In this document: positions 8,639 to 18,779 of the stretch, piece after piece
Numbering within the stretch: the stretch's first letter is position 1
Layout: the number at the start of each line of letters is the position of its first letter
Source: Harmothoe impar
Taxonomy: Eukaryota; Annelida; Polychaeta; Phyllodocida; Polynoidae
Length of the DNA stretch: 64,000 nucleotides
Assembly (NCBI GenBank): GCA_947462335.1
Contig: OX381710.1
Coordinates: 29,937,004 to 30,001,003 of the forward strand
Direction: 5' to 3'
Position numbers and translations under genes: made by a program
The notes under the pieces: model-generated
The model's input: only the letters and a program-made list of their open reading frames with translations
Databases searched by the model: none
What the model was told of the DNA's origin: nothing

Positions 8639-8647
8639 TATAAAAAG
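8639..8647 (+). promoter_or_regulatory. TATA box of the death-domain gene
   Basis: TATAAAAAG lies 143 bases upstream of the ATG at 8782. A start about 30 bases downstream would give a leader of about 110 bases that includes the CCACCG-type repeat. Confidence 0.65.
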
Positions 8648-8703
8648 CTCTGATTTCTGTTGGAAAAAAAACATATCGACTCTGACCCCAGTAACGGCTA
8701 CTA

Positions 8704-8769
8704 CCACCACCACCGCCACCACCACCACCGCCGCCGCCGCCGCCGCCGCCGCCGCTGCCGCCGCCGCCA
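8704..8769 (+). repeat. CCA/CCG trinucleotide repeat in the 5' leader
   Basis: An almost pure run of CCA then CCG triplets just upstream of the death-domain gene start. An open frame runs through it from 8613, but it is out of frame with 8782 and encodes only low-complexity His/Arg or Thr/Ala tracts. Such a leader may form strong RNA structure. Confidence 0.8.
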
Positions 8770-8781
8770 AGACGAGACGAG

Positions 8782-9528
8782 ATGGCTCAAGCTATTCCAC
8801 TTTCAAGCTCGCCTTCACCGCCCGGTGCGCCTGAAAAAAAGTTAATGCGGCTTGACGACGTGAGACGCGGCGCGAGGCAGACCGATGATGGGGAGACCCG
8901 ACAGGTAGGACAGCGGCGGTTAGCCTATAGCGACGCCTTGCTTCGTCAACTAGGTAAAGAGTTGAGCGGCTGTTGGAGAGAGTTGGGCAGTAGCTTAAAA
9001 GTCAGCGCCGCCCGTATGGATGCTCTAGTAGAGCGCAGTGTCAAGACACCGGAGGAGCTGTGTACGGCGATGTTCCGAGTGTGGTGGGGTGAAACCCCGC
9101 ATCGTCATAGATGGGGCGAGCTCGGTCGCGTCTTCACCCGCATTAGACGCATGGAACTGTTGGCTCAGTGGATGGCCCTTCTCCACAGACAGGGGTTGGA
9201 TTTCGAAAACCCCGACTCGCGCGCGATGCATAAGCACTTGGGCACCCTCGGCAGACGTCTGGGTAGCAGGTGGAAAGAGGTGGGGGACCATTTAAAATTG
9301 TCGCCTGAGAGGTTAGATAAGATCGCTGAAGAATGCGAATACGGAGGAAGTCCCGCTGAGTGGGCCTTCCGAGTGTTGAAAATGTGGCAAGATGAAGCTG
9401 ACGGCGCCGGCGGTACGCCTTTTGAACTCCTTCGAGTGTTGACTGAGGACATGGGAAAGTTTGGCCTCGGCATCGCGATATTACTTGACTTTATCAAGCA
9501 AGAAACAACGAGAACGACGGACATGTGA
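8782..9528 (+). CDS. Tandem death-domain protein
   Basis: A 248-residue protein with no signal peptide or obvious membrane segment. The ATG has G at -3 and G at +4. After a Pro/Ser-rich leader of about 45 residues come two similar six-helix death-domain-like units: about 50-122 (hallmarks CWRELGSSLKVSAARMDAL and FRVWWGE) and about 148-230 (SRWKEVGDHLKLSPERLDKI and VLKMWQDE). The conserved Trp of helix 2 (W65 and W164), the hydrophobic helix pattern and the helix-5 Trp (W101 and W202) fit the death-domain family, adapters that assemble apoptosis and innate-immune signalling complexes through homotypic contacts. No kinase, protease or TIR domain is attached, so it could act as a decoy or adapter. 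It is the only rightward gene of the element, divergent from the replication genes. Capture from the host is plausible; the lack of introns fits an mRNA-derived or long-resident gene. Confidence 0.85.
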   Translation: MAQAIPLSSSPSPPGAPEKKLMRLDDVRRGARQTDDGETRQVGQRRLAYSDALLRQLGKELSGCWRELGSSLKVSAARMDALVERSVKTPEELCTAMFRVWWGETPHRHRWGELGRVFTRIRRMELLAQWMALLHRQGLDFENPDSRAMHKHLGTLGRRLGSRWKEVGDHLKLSPERLDKIAEECEYGGSPAEWAFRVLKMWQDEADGAGGTPFELLRVLTEDMGKFGLGIAILLDFIKQETTRTTDM

Positions 9529-9566
9529 ATTGTTGTGTTTTATTTTCATACGTCTTCTTTATTAGT

Positions 9567-9573
<7 letters not shown>
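9529..9573. repeat. Subterminal inverted repeat, right copy
   Basis: Starts immediately after the death-domain stop codon. It contains TCATACGTCTTCTTTA and matches the reverse complement of 1648-1697 with a few changes. It overlaps the 3' untranslated region of the gene. Confidence 0.75.

Positions 9574-9598
<25 letters not shown>
9571..9598 (+). repeat. 28-base poly(A) tract
   Basis: An uninterrupted A run 42 bases after the death-domain stop codon, with no AATAAA directly in front of it. It could be a simple repeat or a trace of a cDNA end. Confidence 0.8.
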
Positions 9599-9601
<3 letters not shown>

Positions 9602-9701
9602 CATAACAATTAAGACGCGCGATCTCTTAAAGTGTCACTTCTTCCTCCAGTCGCAGCTGATCACCTCATCGAAGCACGTGATAAACAAAAAAACAACACG
9701 A

Positions 9702-9743
9702 AGAGACACGCTTCTTCCTCTCGAGAGGAAGAAGCGTGTCTCT
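9702..9743. repeat. 42-bp perfect palindrome
   Basis: A perfect self-complementary sequence with no loop, centred on CTCGAG and with outer arms AGAGACACG / CGTGTCTCT. It lies between the death-domain gene and the right TIR. As RNA it would be a 21-bp hairpin; as DNA it could extrude a cruciform. Confidence 0.9.
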
Positions 9744-9807
9744 CGATTGAAAATCTTTTTTTCTTTTCTTTTCTTTTCTTTTTCTTTCTTAAAAGAGACA
9801 AACGCGC

Positions 9808-9950
9808 CCCTTAGAGTACCCCCCCTAGAGTGCCCCCCTCCCCCCCTCCCCCCCCCCCCCACCACTCGCCCCATGCATCCTAAAAGCGCCCCCCTCCCCA
9901 TGCATCTTAAAAGGGCCCCCCTCCCCCCCTCCCCTCCTTCCCCCTTATAC
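9808..9950. repeat. C-rich (G-rich on minus strand) tract with repeated CATGCATC units
   Basis: Long C runs interrupted by two copies of a CCCCATGCATC(C/T)TAAAAG unit (near 9870 and 9897) and several CTAGAGT-type words. The minus strand has many G runs and could form quadruplexes. The frames crossing it on either strand are low-complexity and not called. Confidence 0.7.
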
Positions 9951-10006
9951 ACTCTAAAGAACGCTTCTACCTAGTTCAATAAGTCACTTCCAGTCGCTCG
10001 TAAAAC

Positions 10007-10012
10007 AATAAA
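10007..10012 (+). terminator. Candidate polyadenylation signal AATAAA for the death-domain gene
   Basis: This is the first AATAAA on the plus strand that I find after the stop at 9528. It would give a 3' untranslated region of about 500 bases containing the poly(A) tract, the 42-bp palindrome and the C-rich tract. An earlier non-canonical signal is possible. Confidence 0.45.
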
Positions 10013-10139
10013 AAATGAAAAAAAAACTTATATCGTGGTGTTTTTTATTAGTTTACCGAAAAAAAATAAGAGACTCACCTCCTCCTCCCAAAAAAAAAAG
10101 ATATCACATTTTAAAGCCCGTGACCCCTTAAAGACGCTC

Positions 10140-10580
10140 ATCTCTTCATTAAGTCGCGTGACGTCACTTCTTCTTCTTCTTCTTCTTCCGGTCACGTGAT
10201 CAATCAGGTCACTTCCGGTCACGTGATCCTCAATCAGGTCACTTCCGGTTGGCCATTAGGTCATGTGACGTCACTTCCGGTCACGTGACTCATCAGGTCA
10301 CTTCCGGTCACGTGATCCTAAAGTAGGTCACTTCCGGTCCCCTAAGTAGGTCATATGACGTCACTTCCGGTCCATTAGTAGGTCATATGACCTCACTTCC
10401 GGTCACGTGACCCAATGGCGGCCTCTGATTGGCTAACTAGGTCACGTGACGTCACCACTAATCCCCTAAGTAGGTCACTTCCGGTCACGTGACCAAATGG
10501 AGCCCTCTGATTGGCTGCAGGTCGATTGAGTAATAAACAGTACTTAACTATAGTCCCGTTCCGATACATACTATACTACT
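10140..10580. repeat. Right terminal inverted repeat (TIR)
   Basis: The reverse complement of the left TIR, with near-identity over the outer 185 bases and then the same kind of site array in a different arrangement. I count nine ACTTCCGG/CTTCCGG sites (near 10186, 10213, 10243, 10275, 10303, 10332, 10364, 10396 and 10479), most joined to GGTCACGTGA. CGTCA-containing CRE-like sites and two CCAAT boxes (ATTGG) lie near the end. A CTTCTT run at about 10166-10187 corresponds to the GAAGAAG run ending the left array. Confidence 0.88.
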
Positions 10581-10586
10581 TATATA
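10581..10586. repeat. Right target-site duplication TATATA
   Basis: Second copy of the six bases found at 1078-1083, directly after the terminal CT of the element. Host sequence (GCTACC...) follows. Confidence 0.7.
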
Positions 10587-12250
10587 GCTACCTTCCCACA
10601 TATTTATATATACCCATCATTGCGGTTTCTCCGTTGCCATCTTGGATGCCCTGTCCATACAGACCGGGGATCTCCTTCCACCCAGTGACTATCCATCATA
10701 ATGCGTCTCAGTGATCGACCATTGTGATCGTTGGTATTCTTGGTATACATGACTGAAAGTAGTTTAGTATAGGTGCAGTTTATTTTTAGCCTAACTATAA
10801 AGGATTGTATCGCCTTGTTCACTAACCCATGACTATGATCATACACAGTCCGCCGTCCTGCTTGAATGGAGTAATAATAACAAACACTTTCAAGCTGGCG
10901 TATGCGTTCAGATATTATACATGCAAATCATGTGGCAAGCTCGGGAGTTGGACGGTAATATCCCCAAACATGTACCAAGGTGGTTGAGGTGTTCTTGGTC
11001 CTGGGCCCCTATTGTAGGTTCTGACATAATTATGTTAGTCAGCGTCAGTTTGATCTTGGAAGCTACGGTGAGCAGGTACAAGCAATGGAGACACGACAGA
11101 TGGATTGGCCCCTTCCTAAACATTCAGTCGTCAACTCATTCAGGTAAGACATTTTGAAGATATAGGCTGGAGTGGTCGTCATCTTTATACACAATGAATC
11201 TTTTTATATCTCTTTATTATACATGCATTTTATTCCTGTTGTTACATGTCGTTCCATACCATCGCTGCGCCTGTGCGATGACCATTGTTCTGGTCGGTCA
11301 GGATAGCTGCGAGGGAGGGGGCTTGATAGATACATTTGGAGGACACATTTGACATAAATGGTTGATCTTTTAGTCTGTGGTCGTTAGCTGTGGCTGGTCA
11401 TACTCACTGCGGTGAAGATCTCTGGACAGTAAAAACAGTATTATCAGCAAGGATACACACGAATCTCATCTTCCAAGAGATACTATCAACTAACCAATTA
11501 TACCTTTACATGGTATGTCAAATTAGGTATCAAACCCACTGCCCCCACTCCGAGCTGATACCCCAACACTGAGCCCTGTGTGTTGGGCGTTATAGTCCAG
11601 CTTGCCCCAAGCACCATTGGGGGCACCCATAATAATCATCTCCGAGTGCAACTTGCTCCATATCAAAATGATACATTAATCAGCATTAATGCCTCATATA
11701 ATTACTTTTGAATTAAAGTATGGACCTTCAGCACCAGTGAGGTCGCAGTGAACACCATTGAGTAAAAAGTAGTTCTCATATTTGCTGTTCACTCCAGTGT
11801 ACTCCTCTCAGATACTTAATCCTCCTCGTGGATGCCCAGTGAAACTTTTTGAAACCAGTTTAATGTATGATACTTTACAATCAGGCTGTCGTCTCTTCAT
11901 GTCACAGACCAGCTTGGGTTCAAATTGACACACATATTTGATATGTAACTAAACAAACAAGGATATAGTGATTAAGTATCATAGTTCTGTGAGTAGAATG
12001 TTGACCTGAGATATGAAGGGACGAATTAAAGAAAAAGTAAACAATAATCCGGCAAAACAAATACAATTGAGTTGAATAAATGCTAGGGGGTTACAGGAGG
12101 GGGCTTTATGTCAGGTTAAGATACTTACTTATCAGACAAGCGAGCTTTACAAGAAAATGTGTTAGCCTTGCGGTAAGCTGTTAATCTTAAGGGCCCGTTT
12201 CTCTTTAAGCTATCTATTTTCCTTTCTACGGGGATTACTTATTCCTTAAA
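10587..12250. other. Host DNA, no gene seen
   Basis: AT-rich sequence with scattered short frames of fewer than 80 residues and no recognisable domain, splice-site pattern or RNA gene. Nothing is called. Confidence 0.5.
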
Positions 12251-12251
12251 C

Positions 12252-12330
12252 CACAGCGGAGGGCCAAGACAAAGGAATTCACACCTTGGTTATTTCCACT
12301 TAGACTCACATAACCTCACAGCTGTGGTTT
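12252..12330. repeat. Dispersed repeat, copy 1 (inverted partner at 21661-21733)
   Basis: About 78 bases bounded by AACCACAGC and GCTGTGGTT. The sequence, including CAAGACAAAGGAATTC and ATTTCCACTTAGACTCA, recurs in reverse complement at 21661-21733. A decayed relative is visible near 22570-22620. Confidence 0.75.
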
Positions 12331-12335
12331 AAAAC

Positions 12336-12614
12336 AGATAGACAATGGCTATGTGAGGCTAACTCAAAATGTGACTGCTGTAGACTGGCAGGCACCCTAT
12401 AAGGGTGCCAGCCAGTTTCAGGGGCGGATTTAGGGGGGGGGCGGACCCGGCGTGCGCCCCCCTATTTTTCTGTACATTTTAATGTGACAATTTCCAATAC
12501 CCCCAGTACATTACCTATTTCACGCCCCCCCCCCCTTTTCCATAATCCTGGATCCGCCCCTGAACAGCTTACTGTAGTTATTTTGAGTTAGCCTCTCATA
12601 ACCATAGTCTATCT
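12336..12614. repeat. Foldback element interrupted by a nested small transposon
   Basis: The left arm (12336-12398) and right arm (about 12570-12614) are complementary and contain GAGGCTAACTCAAAAT and ATTTTGAGTTAGCCTC. Single-arm relatives occur at about 17800-17860 and 24390-24450. A small hairpin around GGCACCCT/AGGGTGCC lies inside the left arm. The nested element at 12419-12562 splits the structure. Confidence 0.75.
12419..12562. mobile_element. 144-bp hAT-like MITE nested in the foldback repeat
   Basis: Terminal inverted repeats CAGGGGCGGAT and ATCCGCCCCTG enclose a G-rich then C-rich body. The flanking octamers GCCAGTTT (12411-12418) and AACAGCTT (12563-12570) agree at 5 of 8 positions. 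An uninterrupted relative of the host repeat reads GCCAGTTTACTG on the same strand, which shows where the insertion occurred and supports an 8-bp duplication that has since mutated. Confidence 0.7.
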
Positions 12615-15342
12615 ATTACACACATCCCACTTTTTAGATATAGACTATTACTACTACGCCACTACATGATATAACTGCTCATGCACATGTACATGGGTTA
12701 GTACCGCATTCAAGAAAGAGCAACTTGAGACTCTAGGGCCATCATTGCCCATGCACTTTATTAGCTCAATGATTCTTCATTCAGCAGAGCTTAGTTCATA
12801 CTCTGTTGTCACCTCCAATACTTCTTTAAGGAGGGCTCATAATTGAATCGTTTTACCATCATTGTTTAGGACGTGCTGAGAGAAACGCGAGCCGCCACCA
12901 ATCCTCTGGGTCTTGTAAGACCCGATGTGCTGCCAGCCAGAGAAAAATTATCGTGTGCCGCAATTGTCATGGGGCTGTAGTTGTTACTGGCCTGTCAAGA
13001 GGGAAGAAGATGGGTTGAAACAAGCAGTACTGCTCAGCTAGCATAAAGTATTCTTCTGTCCATTCTATCTAATTTATGCACGCAAGAGTGGCCAGTCGCA
13101 CTTAATATAATAACTACAGTTTAGTCAGGCTTTGCCGACAGAGCTATTTGCTAGTCATTTTGTCCATCTGAAGTGTGTGCCAATTGCTGATGCTTTCACA
13201 CTGGCTGACCCAGCAGGGGTCCACGTGAGAGCTGTATATTATCCTGTAGCATAAGGACGGGGGACGACGCTAAGGCAGCAGTTTAATTTGCACGTGGGAG
13301 CCGTGTCTGAGCCCCCCCCCACCTCCCTCAACACACACCAGGGTTCGCCGCAGATCCTCCTGATCAGAATCAAAATATGGAGTTGTCATTTGTAGTCCTC
13401 CCCTGCTGCCACTCTCCAGGGTAGGGGGGTGTAGGGAGGCTGTGGAAAGGCACACCCTACTGGGTGTGGCAGCACACGATAAATACTGTGACAATCATTT
13501 GCCAGAATCGTGCCAGTCTTTCTCAGCTCTCCAGGGACGTTAGTCACTACAGGCACAACTAAATTAGCAGCAAGAACTCATCTCACTTGTGTCGCTGGCA
13601 AAGTATATATTCAATTCGGACGATTTAATTTCCCCCTTAATAGACACACTTGCAAGTATTCAGGTATTTTCTGTAATCCCTGTGTACAGTGGGGTCTGTC
13701 AACATGAGGTAAAGAGTAGGTTTATGTTTATATAATGGGCGATAAAAAGGGTAAGACATCTCCTCACAACGAAGAAGATGAATGAAGATGTCGATAGGGG
13801 TGGTGTTTGCAACAACAAAGACCCCTTTCAAAAGTTTTACCAAACTCATTGACGAGACAAGGGGGTCTAGCATTGCCTGATCCCCCATCCAGTGTAAATC
13901 ACCCTCCTTGAATGCTTAACTCCCCTTCTTAAACGTCATTTTGGTGACGTGCCTGACTCTGGAAAGACAGTGAGACCGACAATCTTTCCCCCGGAATACA
14001 GCAGACCGTTAATAATTTAGACTGAATTATACATGGATTCCACCAAGAATTTGATAGAAATCCAATGGAGAAAATAAACCATTTGGAGATATCCATTATC
14101 TGATGAAAGAGGCGTAGAAACCTGCTATAGCTAGAGGATACTGTAGTTATCCTGGTTACCATGACTTCCTTGTCATACCAACTAATGCCATCCGATGGGA
14201 ATAATAAAAGAAAAAAACTGCGATCCCCATTTTAGGAAGCGCCGTTAGAAAGTACCTTGTCAACAGGCTGTCTGTGGCTAATCTCTCACGGAACCGGAAA
14301 TGATTCTGTGAGGTATTAAGTGTTATGAAGTGGTTGCTAGTCAGCAGGACGTGCGACAACACCCTCCAGTCCACAACCATCCCCAGCCCTCCAACGCCCA
14401 TCAGCCCCATCCCCCTCATGCCTAGTTCCCCCTCCTCCTGCACCCTATCGTCTTATAGGCGTGTGTAATTGAAGACGTGGTCGTTAGACGCTGTGACCAT
14501 GTCCAGTTGAGTCGCTCGATCAATTACCGCTCGACGTGCCTGGGCCAAGTGACCCCAGAGCGGGCGGCATAGGGCCAGAGAAGGGTCTGATATGGCTGTT
14601 GTGGGTGGTTGGATGGAGATGTGGAGATGAGGTTTGGGAGAAGGAGCAGGAACCCGGGTGCCTTTAGATATACACACAGTCGTTTGTCGCTGACTGCAAC
14701 GCCTCCTGTCGACGAGGCCATTGTGATGTGTCGGCCGAGCGATCGATCACGGCTCGAGCAACAAAAGGGCTACGCCATCGAAGTGTATTGATGGGGATCT
14801 CAGTGGAACCGACCTGCACTTGCGCTGTCAAACCGGAACAAGGCTACCCACACAAAAGTCAAACCACCAGGGAATGGTCAGCAGACACATGCTCAGTGGA
14901 TAGGGCTAACAGTTGTGACATACTCACTACATACCAATTGGAACTACTCAACAGCTTCGTTTGAAGATGTTCAATATCCTTCAACACGAAACCATATGGC
15001 AGCAAAATGAAAATAGACCTAAAATACACAAAATTAATTAAAAGAGAGAGTCTGTCTGAATCTCGTTTCCAGCAATGCCTGCCTCTTCTATCACTCGTGA
15101 TGCTACCAAAGAACGTTTCATTCGGACTATTACAATTCTTCAATAGTTACGCTTGTATTTTATCCTATTTTATCCCTATTTTGTGTAACTGGTCAAGCAA
15201 CGTTTACAGCTCAGTCTTCCCTGTTCCTCGAATGAGTCCTTTTGGTGGCAATTTGCGGCAATTGGCGGATGACTCTGGTAAGAGGCAAGCTGACGCTATG
15301 CGTTTCTCAACGTAGAGAATGGTATATTTGTTCTACCCTTCG
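12615..15342. other. Host DNA, no gene seen
   Basis: Unique-looking non-coding sequence. Short frames at 13510-13707, 14156-14443 and 14453-14677 lack domain content and overlap others on the opposite strand. A GC-richer patch at about 14300-14840 could be regulatory, but I have no evidence beyond composition. Confidence 0.45.
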
Positions 15343-16087
15343 TCTACACTGACAATTCCGGGGGTTAGTCAATGCTAATATTTCTTAGTCAAAACCACTA
15401 ACTTATCAGCATTATTAAATCGAACTAAGAGTTTGCTAAACTATGACTAACTTTTCACTAACCAGCTAACCACAGGAATTCCACACCAGGTGACAGCACA
15501 AGCAAATTATGAGATATTTATCTATGTTACAAGATTGTAATCGCACTTGTTATCATGCTTAAAGGTAACCTTTTCTAATATTGAATATGATATGGGGTGT
15601 AACTTAACCTATGTATGTATCTACTTAGCCAGATCTTTTTTAAAGACAGATCAACCTATTCCAATGAGGTTTTCTGAATGAGACACCTTTTTTGTGTTTT
15701 TGAAAAATGCATATATCAAAGACAGACTGAAGTCTATATGGCCAAATCTAGAGAGCAGTAACTGTTATGTGGACAGACTGACTTCGGTGATTGCACAGAC
15801 CCTGTAGCTCATGCTGTGGTTGATGCAAGGACCATGTGCTGCTGCCACTGATTGATAATAGATGTACACTGTAAGACCATTACTAACTAATTACTAATAA
15901 ATAGCTAATAATTTCAGGCAATCCAAGGCAACGCTAACTTTTAGCTAAGCGTTAGCAGCAAAACGCTAAGATAGGATAGGAACTTTGGGCACGTAATTTT
16001 CGCTAATGATTGTACAAAAGTTAGTAAAAAGTTAGTGACACCTACTAACTTTTGACTAACATTTGAGATTCAATATTTTCAGTGTAG
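15343..16087. mobile_element. Probable MITE rich in TTAGC/GCTAA words
   Basis: Starts with CTACACTGACAAT and ends with ATTTTCAGTGTAG, short near-complementary termini. The body near both ends is rich in CTAACTTTT, TTAGTCA and similar words in opposite orientations. I could not find a clear target duplication. Confidence 0.5.
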
Positions 16088-17158
16088 GTTTTACGCTATA
16101 CTTGCATTAAACAAGATGAATATGAAAATGCAACGAATCTGTCTCAGAATCCCAAACCATATCTACAGCATTCTTTTGGGGTGGCTGGGAGACTGGTCGT
16201 ATGGTGCCGCTCCCCCTCATATATGGATACCCCTCTTATCTATCAACACACAGAAATTAAAACACAATATCCTAGGCAAGCACCTCAGATTCATCATACA
16301 TAGGGCGTGACAACACTCCCAAATGGACAAGATAGAATTGGACATCTTCAACACTTCTGAGGCCAAAAGTGTGTGTTTCAAGCAATCTGATTCTAGCTTT
16401 AAAAAGATAACCGACCCTAGCCTTTTTTTCCCAATTTCTTTTACATATTTCTTTTTAATATTCATAGTGTTCAGTATTTTAGGGAACTTTCATTGGCTGA
16501 CCTCAGGAAATTGCTTTCTAACAAAAATATCCAACAGTTTCGTAATATTCATAGTTTAATACTGGAGCACCCTCAATACCCAGGAGTCGATGTGGTGAAT
16601 TACGACTCATTCCTGGTACAATCAACTATGAAAAAGAAACAGGGAAAAATGAGACACATAGAATCAGGATAACTCTAAAACTTTTACAAACAATTACAGC
16701 CAATGTTTACCAGGCTATCCTGAGGCTGCATTCCCTTGTCTTTTGTTCCCCGGATAATGACAAAAGTAAAACATGATCTGATAGAGTAATGGACAATGCC
16801 CATGTATCATCAAAGTGACAAGTACGTGAAGGACGTATCGTCATTTCACGTGACCAAGGTAATGATGTTCCCATGCTGGTGTCATGTTCTCGACAAATGA
16901 GGGGTGCTGAATTACTATAGAATTAAAAATACAAAGCCACAGCCTGACCATTATGGTCCACTAGCTCAAGTCAAGGCTCAGTTTGTTGTACTTAAATATC
17001 CATGTTAGTTGGGAAGTATAGATGATTAACGTCATGGAGTCTACGTTATTTACACGTGTATGCATGTCTCACTATTTCTAGAGATGCAATTATGCGGGCC
17101 AAAGTCAAAACTAAAACGCCCAGGAAATTATTTTGGACAAAATCCAAATCTGGGATAA
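16088..17158. other. Host DNA, no gene seen
   Basis: Non-coding AT-rich sequence. Frames such as 16323-16559 are Phe/Ile-rich artefacts of AT composition. Confidence 0.45.
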
Positions 17159-17442
17159 GGCCAAAAAAAAAGGTTTGCTTCCGGTAACCCAACCGGGTCT
17201 AGCAAAGCAGTGCCGGGTCCCCCTATTTTTTTTCTTATTTCTGGGAAATTTTGCTATTTGCCGGTTTTACGGTTTGTAAATCGGACAATTATTAGGGATT
17301 TTATGACGAAAACTCTAAAACCGGGCCCTAAAATGGTGAAAAGCAAAAGAAAAAATTAAATTAAAGAAATAAGAATAAAATCGGCGGGCCTGGCCTTGCT
17401 TCTCAGACCATGTTACCGGAAACCAACCCTTTTTTTGGCCTT
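17159..17442. mobile_element. MITE of about 285 bp with TIR of about 29 bp
   Basis: The left end (GGCCAAAAAAAA, then GGTTTGCTTCCGGTAAC) and right end (GTTACCGGAAACCAACC, then TTTTTTTGGCC) are inverted repeats with a few mismatches. The interior contains CGGTTTTACGG and AAAACCGGGCCC-type words. Flanking bases do not give an unambiguous duplication. Confidence 0.7.
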
Positions 17443-18133
17443 AAGGCTATAAAGAGTGATAAATCGTCAGCATACTCCCGAAGTCTTCCTCAAACCAATT
17501 ATATATGGTGACAAGACAGCTGTCCACATGCATGACAGACGTCTCAGGAGAAATGCTCATAGATTTCTTGCCCTGCATTTTCCATCCTCATGGATGCTGA
17601 TTACCTCCTATAATGGATGCTGATTCTGCTAATGGTCTGCATCTGAGGGAGTCTACTCGGTGTATAATGGGTCAGAGTAAAAATGTCAACCTCAAAGCCC
17701 TCATGTCAAATGAGACATCAAAACTGCCTTATAGGGTGCCTGCCACTCTTTAGTAGTTATATTTTTAGTTACTCTCTCTTAACCGTTGTCTTTGTAATAG
17801 ATAGACTATGGTTATGAGAGGCTATTAACTCAAAATAACCACTGTAAACTGATTACTGTGGCAGACACATCCGAGAAAAATGAATTATTTGCTAAAAGTG
17901 GGATATTTAATCGAATTGAACTTTACAAAATGCATATGAAAATGTGACGAATCAGTCTTAGTATCTCAAGCTATGTACACAGCATTTTTTACACTACCAT
18001 TAGGAACACATTTTAGTCCATTATGAATTGAATATAATCGAATTCAAAGCTGTAACTTCACTACAATGTTTAACTTTAAGGGGCATCTAGGGCTGTGTAT
18101 CACGAACTTGGGCCAATGTTTTCGTCTATGATT

Positions 18134-18184
18134 GGGTGCAATCTATGACCGGGTGCAATCTATGACCGGGTGCAATCTATGACC
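18134..18184. repeat. 17-bp tandem repeat, three copies
   Basis: Three exact copies of GGGTGCAATCTATGACC in a row, followed by GG and preceded by a partial copy. Confidence 0.9.
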
Positions 18185-18779
18185 GGCTTGAAAAAAAACC
18201 AATCTATTTAGGGCAGATGAAGATGTAAATGGTGGAAAATGTTAATGGGTGTTTTAAGACTTTATATCACTCATCTTATTTCAATTTCTATCTACACCTA
18301 ATCTAATAACCTGGCCACTGTTTTAATAGGACAACGTTTTCTTCAATGTTCAGGCCCTTTTATTAACATTCCAGACTTCTCAATTTCATGTAATCAAATA
18401 AATTCATTAGCTCCCTTGCACCCACGCCCCCTCTCCGTATTTTAACATAACATGCCTAATCTAGTGTAGGCCTACTATTACTAGCACTGCTAATCATTGT
18501 CAAATTGAACCAACCAATCAGTCATGTTTATTATGCGGAATTTAATATTTTGTCGTTATAATAATTATTTTATCTAACACTTCAAAATAATGAAGACATG
18601 GGCGAAGCAACAATCCCTAACCAAATAAAGTACATCCGAGGCTGTTACGTTAATACTAATGAATATCCAACAATTTACGTTAATATCTTCAAATTCACGC
18701 TTGAAATTTACGGCATAATCCCACTCTAAGTCGCTACTTAATTTCACATAAAAAACGGAACTTGAAGGGATTAAACGGA

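Larger units (their letters stand above)
1084..10580. mobile_element. Polinton/Maverick-like self-synthesising element, 9.5 kb, no capsid or integrase genes seen
   Basis: A 9497-bp unit bounded by inverted terminal repeats that are identical over the first 59 bases, begin AG and end CT, and are flanked by a 6-bp TATATA duplication. It carries a protein-primed family-B DNA polymerase (leftward), a PC4-like protein (leftward) and a tandem death-domain protein (rightward). Long TIRs, 6-bp duplication and this polymerase type are Polinton/Maverick and adintovirus features. Complete Polintons are usually 15-20 kb and also encode an integrase, protease, packaging ATPase and capsid proteins; none is visible here. 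It may be a stable capsid-less lineage, mobilised by an integrase supplied in trans, or an internally deleted copy. Open reading frames are largely intact apart from one frame change in the polymerase gene, so the copy looks fairly young. Confidence 0.88.

Noticed and set aside
8613..8834. 73-residue plus-strand frame through the CCA/CCG repeat
   Set aside because: Low-complexity Thr/Ala content in a frame different from the death-domain gene; better explained as leader sequence.
9635..9952. 105-residue minus-strand Gly-rich frame
   Set aside because: Produced by the C-rich tract; no domain and no promoter signal.
1561..10139. Integrase, capsid, packaging ATPase or protease gene of a complete Polinton
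   Set aside because: All long frames in the element are accounted for by the polymerase parts, the PC4-like protein and the death-domain protein; the remaining gaps hold only control regions and repeats.
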